A stretch of DNA of 21,363 nucleotides, taken from NCBI GenBank assembly GCA_027575765.1, contig JANBPT010000836.1:1-21363 (forward strand). The letters are read 5' to 3'. Below, in pieces: positions 18,603-21,363 of this stretch. The notes beneath the pieces are model-generated. The model saw nothing but the letters and a program-made list of their open reading frames with translations, made no database searches and had not been told where the DNA came from. A program made the position numbers and the translations under genes. Origin of the DNA: Tieghemiomyces parasiticus (taxonomy: Eukaryota; Kickxellomycota; Dimargaritomycetes; Dimargaritales; Dimargaritaceae). Within the stretch, counting starts at the first letter, position 1; every line of letters starts with the position of its first letter.

Positions 18603-20131
18603 GTTGAGCGGTCGCAAGTATGATGTAGCTGGGAATGCGTGAGGCGAATGACGGTCGTGGTTAGTATACTGTACAAGGGTATCGGGGTGGGATAGAGAGT
18701 GTCTCGAGAGGAGGAGGGGAGGTGATAAGGGTCCGGCCCTTCTGCACATGCGAACGGGCGTCGCGGGGAGGGTAGCAATGGAGAGTAGAAAAGGAGAGGC
18801 GAAGATGACTGTTGGGTAATGGTGGTCAAAGAATGACGTCCCGGTCGGCAAGCTGTACCACTACCCCTGCCGAAACCACCGCACTAACAGAGGCGGCGAG
18901 CGTGCCAGTGATAACATTGTAGGCAAATCGCATTATACTAAACCCCCCCCCACCCAGATGAAGTCCTCACAGCGACTAACCGAGTAGCGTAGTTCGGGTT
19001 GGCCGACAAGAGAGGCTGGTCTACAACAGCCTCAATTGGCACTGTGATTGAATACTAGAGCCCATGAACGGGTTCCATTATATTATAAATGAATGATCCT
19101 ACCTAGGCTTCTAGGAATGTCGACAGCATGGTGTATACTATATTAGATAGCGTAATTTATTGAACTAGACGAGATGGGACACATTACCGCTGACCAGAAA
19201 AAATAATTAATCTGGGAGATCAAATAGGTGACTGCGGAGTGTGGTGGTTTGACATGGCTTAACACAATAGGCCTCACACATTCATAACATTGGACCTTTA
19301 CATTGGTTATCTATATATCTAGATAGATATTGTGGTCAATGGATAAACCTTCCCCATCGGCGGCGGAATTCATCTTACATTATCACGCCTCAGTGCAACC
19401 CATGTCATGGCTTGATTCTGTAAAATAGTGGCTTACCTATTGTCAACTCCATTATCTAGACTTCATGCTTTATCCATATCCATTATCCTCCTTCTTTACC
19501 CAAATTCCCTATATCGTTTTCAAGCGACCTTCAATCTTCCTGAGCTTTGAACATACCTCCATCCCAGGCGCCGCCGCTTCTTATCCTTCTAGGATCCTCT
19601 TTTCTCTACCCTTGCTCTGGCGACTATCTAATCATCCTCCCATTCCTTCCGGCGCCCGGTCCTGCCACGACCTGTCGTCCTGGATTCCCTAGTCCAGGCC
19701 AAATAGTTACTATGAACGATGCCGGCCGTTGTTTAAGTATATAAGGCCTAATGGTCTCTATTTAATAAACGACAGTTATCATTCAGTCCATAATCTACAC
19801 CCCAGTTTGAGCTTAACGCTTATTAACTGTTGATTAGTGAGTTTACGCTTACCACACAAGCCACCACCATTTTGCGGCTAACGCCTGCAAGGCATAGTGT
19901 AACGGATAAGTAGGGGCGTACTATAAGATTTAATTGCTTATTTATTTCAAGCACGGAGTTGACTACTTTAGTTGAGGGTCGTTGGAGTTTAAGTATGTGT
20001 TGCTGATCAACCTCATGACCCTTCATTGCCCGGGAATGTAGATTGGGTCGCCCGCCGGGTCGGTACCAAGTTCAGGTTCAGCAGGAATATTCACGTTAGG
20101 TTTGCGGATCGGTCGTGCGTCCTCCAAATGT

Positions 20132-20191
20132 ACAGCCGCCTTCATGATTGACGTGGAATTCGGCTGTCCTTTCCTGCGGAGACAGCCGCCT
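20132..20191. repeat. three alternating copies of ACAGCCG
   Basis: ACAGCCGCCT occurs at 20132-20141 and again at 20182-20191, with the inverse CGGCTGT at 20161-20167 between them. The spacing is roughly regular. It could be a cluster of binding sites or chance. Confidence 0.4.
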
Positions 20192-21215
20192 CTTTCCGGT
20201 TACAATAGCAACGCCAATAACGTGTTAGATAGTTAACTAGAATCCCCTACACCGACACAGGAGAAGACTTTTCTGATAGACACCAAGGCCATGTCATAAA
20301 AAGAAATATAATTTGCATGAATATTTAGCCATCATATTTTGCATATATAAGATGCTGGTATTCGGCCCCAATTAAAACATACTAACGATCTTAATTCATT
20401 TATTTACTACAGAAAGCCTAACCGAAGATATGGACAGTGGTTGTTTGACTAGATCCCGTGATGTGGTTATCTTGTCCCTGATTTTTGACTGGGTGGTCCG
20501 GATTCTAGCCAAGTGCGTCGGAAGGTTTCACTCTTCACTGGGACAGACGGGATAGGGACATCGGATAGACAGGCTGTGGAAGGCAGCTATCACCCTATAG
20601 TTACAGGGTCCAATAGGTTGTCCCACTTCGTTAACAGAGGCGTTTTCGCACAACTCATAAGCTGAGGTCCTCATGATATGGCCGCAGGTATAACTGAGGT
20701 AGATCAGGTGGCGCATGGTAGGCAAATTAACGTGGGGCAATGGTGTAAATGAGGATAGTGAAAATTAGCAGAATGTCACTGGGGTCATTCTATGTAAGGT
20801 ATACAGAGGTGTGCCGGTGGAAGTGATGTATACCACATAATCGTACATGGAAAAGATGACGCTTTATACTAGTTCAGTTCCTGGCTTGGCTAGGATGGTC
20901 CCAAGTATACTCATCCGAAGCCCGGTATTAATGAAATTTGATGTCGGTAGAAGGGTGTGGTATAGGCCACTACCATTTATCAGTGATTTATGCCCATCAA
21001 TTAGAGCAGCGACTTGGATACGGCGGACGCTAGACTGAATTGCGTTACGTGTCCCCCCCCCTACGTGCTGATACATCAGACTGCTACCATCAGCCCTGGT
21101 GATAGGTGATCGGACACCCCCATGCCACTCCATTGATCAGTTACCTGGCGCTTGTAGACTCGACACCTTTTAAAACACGATACCCAAGGTGAAATCCTGT
21201 GAGCAGACAAGCTGC

Positions 21216-21252
21216 GGCCTGATTCAGGCCAGGCTTAACCCTCTAACCTGGC
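21216..21252. repeat. nested inverted repeats
   Basis: GGCCTGA-T-TCAGGCC (21216-21230) is a perfect 7-bp-arm palindrome. Overlapping it, GCCAGG (21228-21233) pairs with CCTGGC (21247-21252) across a 13-nt loop. The two structures compete for the same bases. No gene is adjacent. Confidence 0.5.
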
Positions 21253-21363
21253 CAGTCAGCAACACTAGTGGTAGACTGGGATATCCGGTAGGCTGAAGTT
21301 CTGCATCGAGGATTTCCCATGGCGGATGAGATGTTTCCATAATGTACACAAAGGGGAGAGAGA

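Larger units (their letters stand above)
18603..21363. other. gene-poor AT-richer right end
   Basis: The first 250 nt are the likely FIG4 promoter and leader, pyrimidine-rich in the transcript direction. Beyond about 18900 the DNA becomes AT-richer with frequent stops in all frames. The longest frames (about 65 to 89 codons) have no recognisable motif. Notable small structures are a nine-C run near 18946, the imperfect palindrome ATCTATATATCTAGATAGAT near 19309, a TATATAAG near 20343, and the inverted repeats listed separately. No transposase, reverse transcriptase or RNA gene was identified. Confidence 0.45.

Noticed and set aside
20864..21133. 89-codon minus-strand frame that might be a transposase or retroelement fragment
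   Set aside because: No DDE, reverse transcriptase or integrase motif visible; composition is ordinary for the intergenic DNA.

Overview
The window looks like nuclear DNA of a eukaryote, most likely a non-Dikarya (early-diverging) fungus. Genes are compact and GC-rich. Introns are short (128 to 288 nt), with GTAAGT, GTAAAT or GTAGGG donors and TAG or CAG acceptors. 5' leaders are pyrimidine-rich. No bacterial operon structure, tRNA, rRNA or CRISPR array was seen. The fungal assignment is inference; a Zoopagomycota or chytrid-like lineage would fit but is not proven by these bases.

Layout from left to right. (1) Positions 1-391, minus strand: the N-terminal part of a mariner/Tc1-type transposase, cut by the window edge and broken by one in-frame TGA. 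(2) 392-2031: non-coding. (3) 2032-5410, plus strand: a two-exon gene for Integrator complex subunit 7 (INTS7), 1064 aa after removal of a 184-nt phase-0 intron. (4) 5876-6319, minus strand: a 147-aa predicted secreted protein whose C-terminal part is five exact-length 11-residue amphipathic repeats (LEA/synuclein/apolipoprotein-like). (5) 6320 to about 11300: 5 kb with no gene I can support. (6) 11670-13970, plus strand: a 766-aa mostly disordered protein with Ser/Pro/His-rich tracts, four RRxS phosphosite-like motifs and helical segments resembling Sin3-type PAH folds. (7) 14442-18602, minus strand: a six-exon gene for the PtdIns(3,5)P2 phosphatase FIG4/SAC3, with its CX5R(T) catalytic motif intact and an eight-arginine insert. 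(8) 18603-21363: AT-richer DNA without a recognisable gene.

The genes do not form a pathway. INTS7 belongs to nuclear RNA polymerase II transcript processing and attenuation. FIG4 acts on endosome/vacuole membranes with the Fab1/PIKfyve kinase and Vac14. The most interesting points are an INTS7 orthologue in what appears to be a fungus (Integrator is generally described as lost from yeasts and other Dikarya), the secreted 11-mer repeat protein, and the orphan phosphosite-rich PAH-like protein. Gene models were built by eye from splice sites and remembered family resemblance; no database search was possible.
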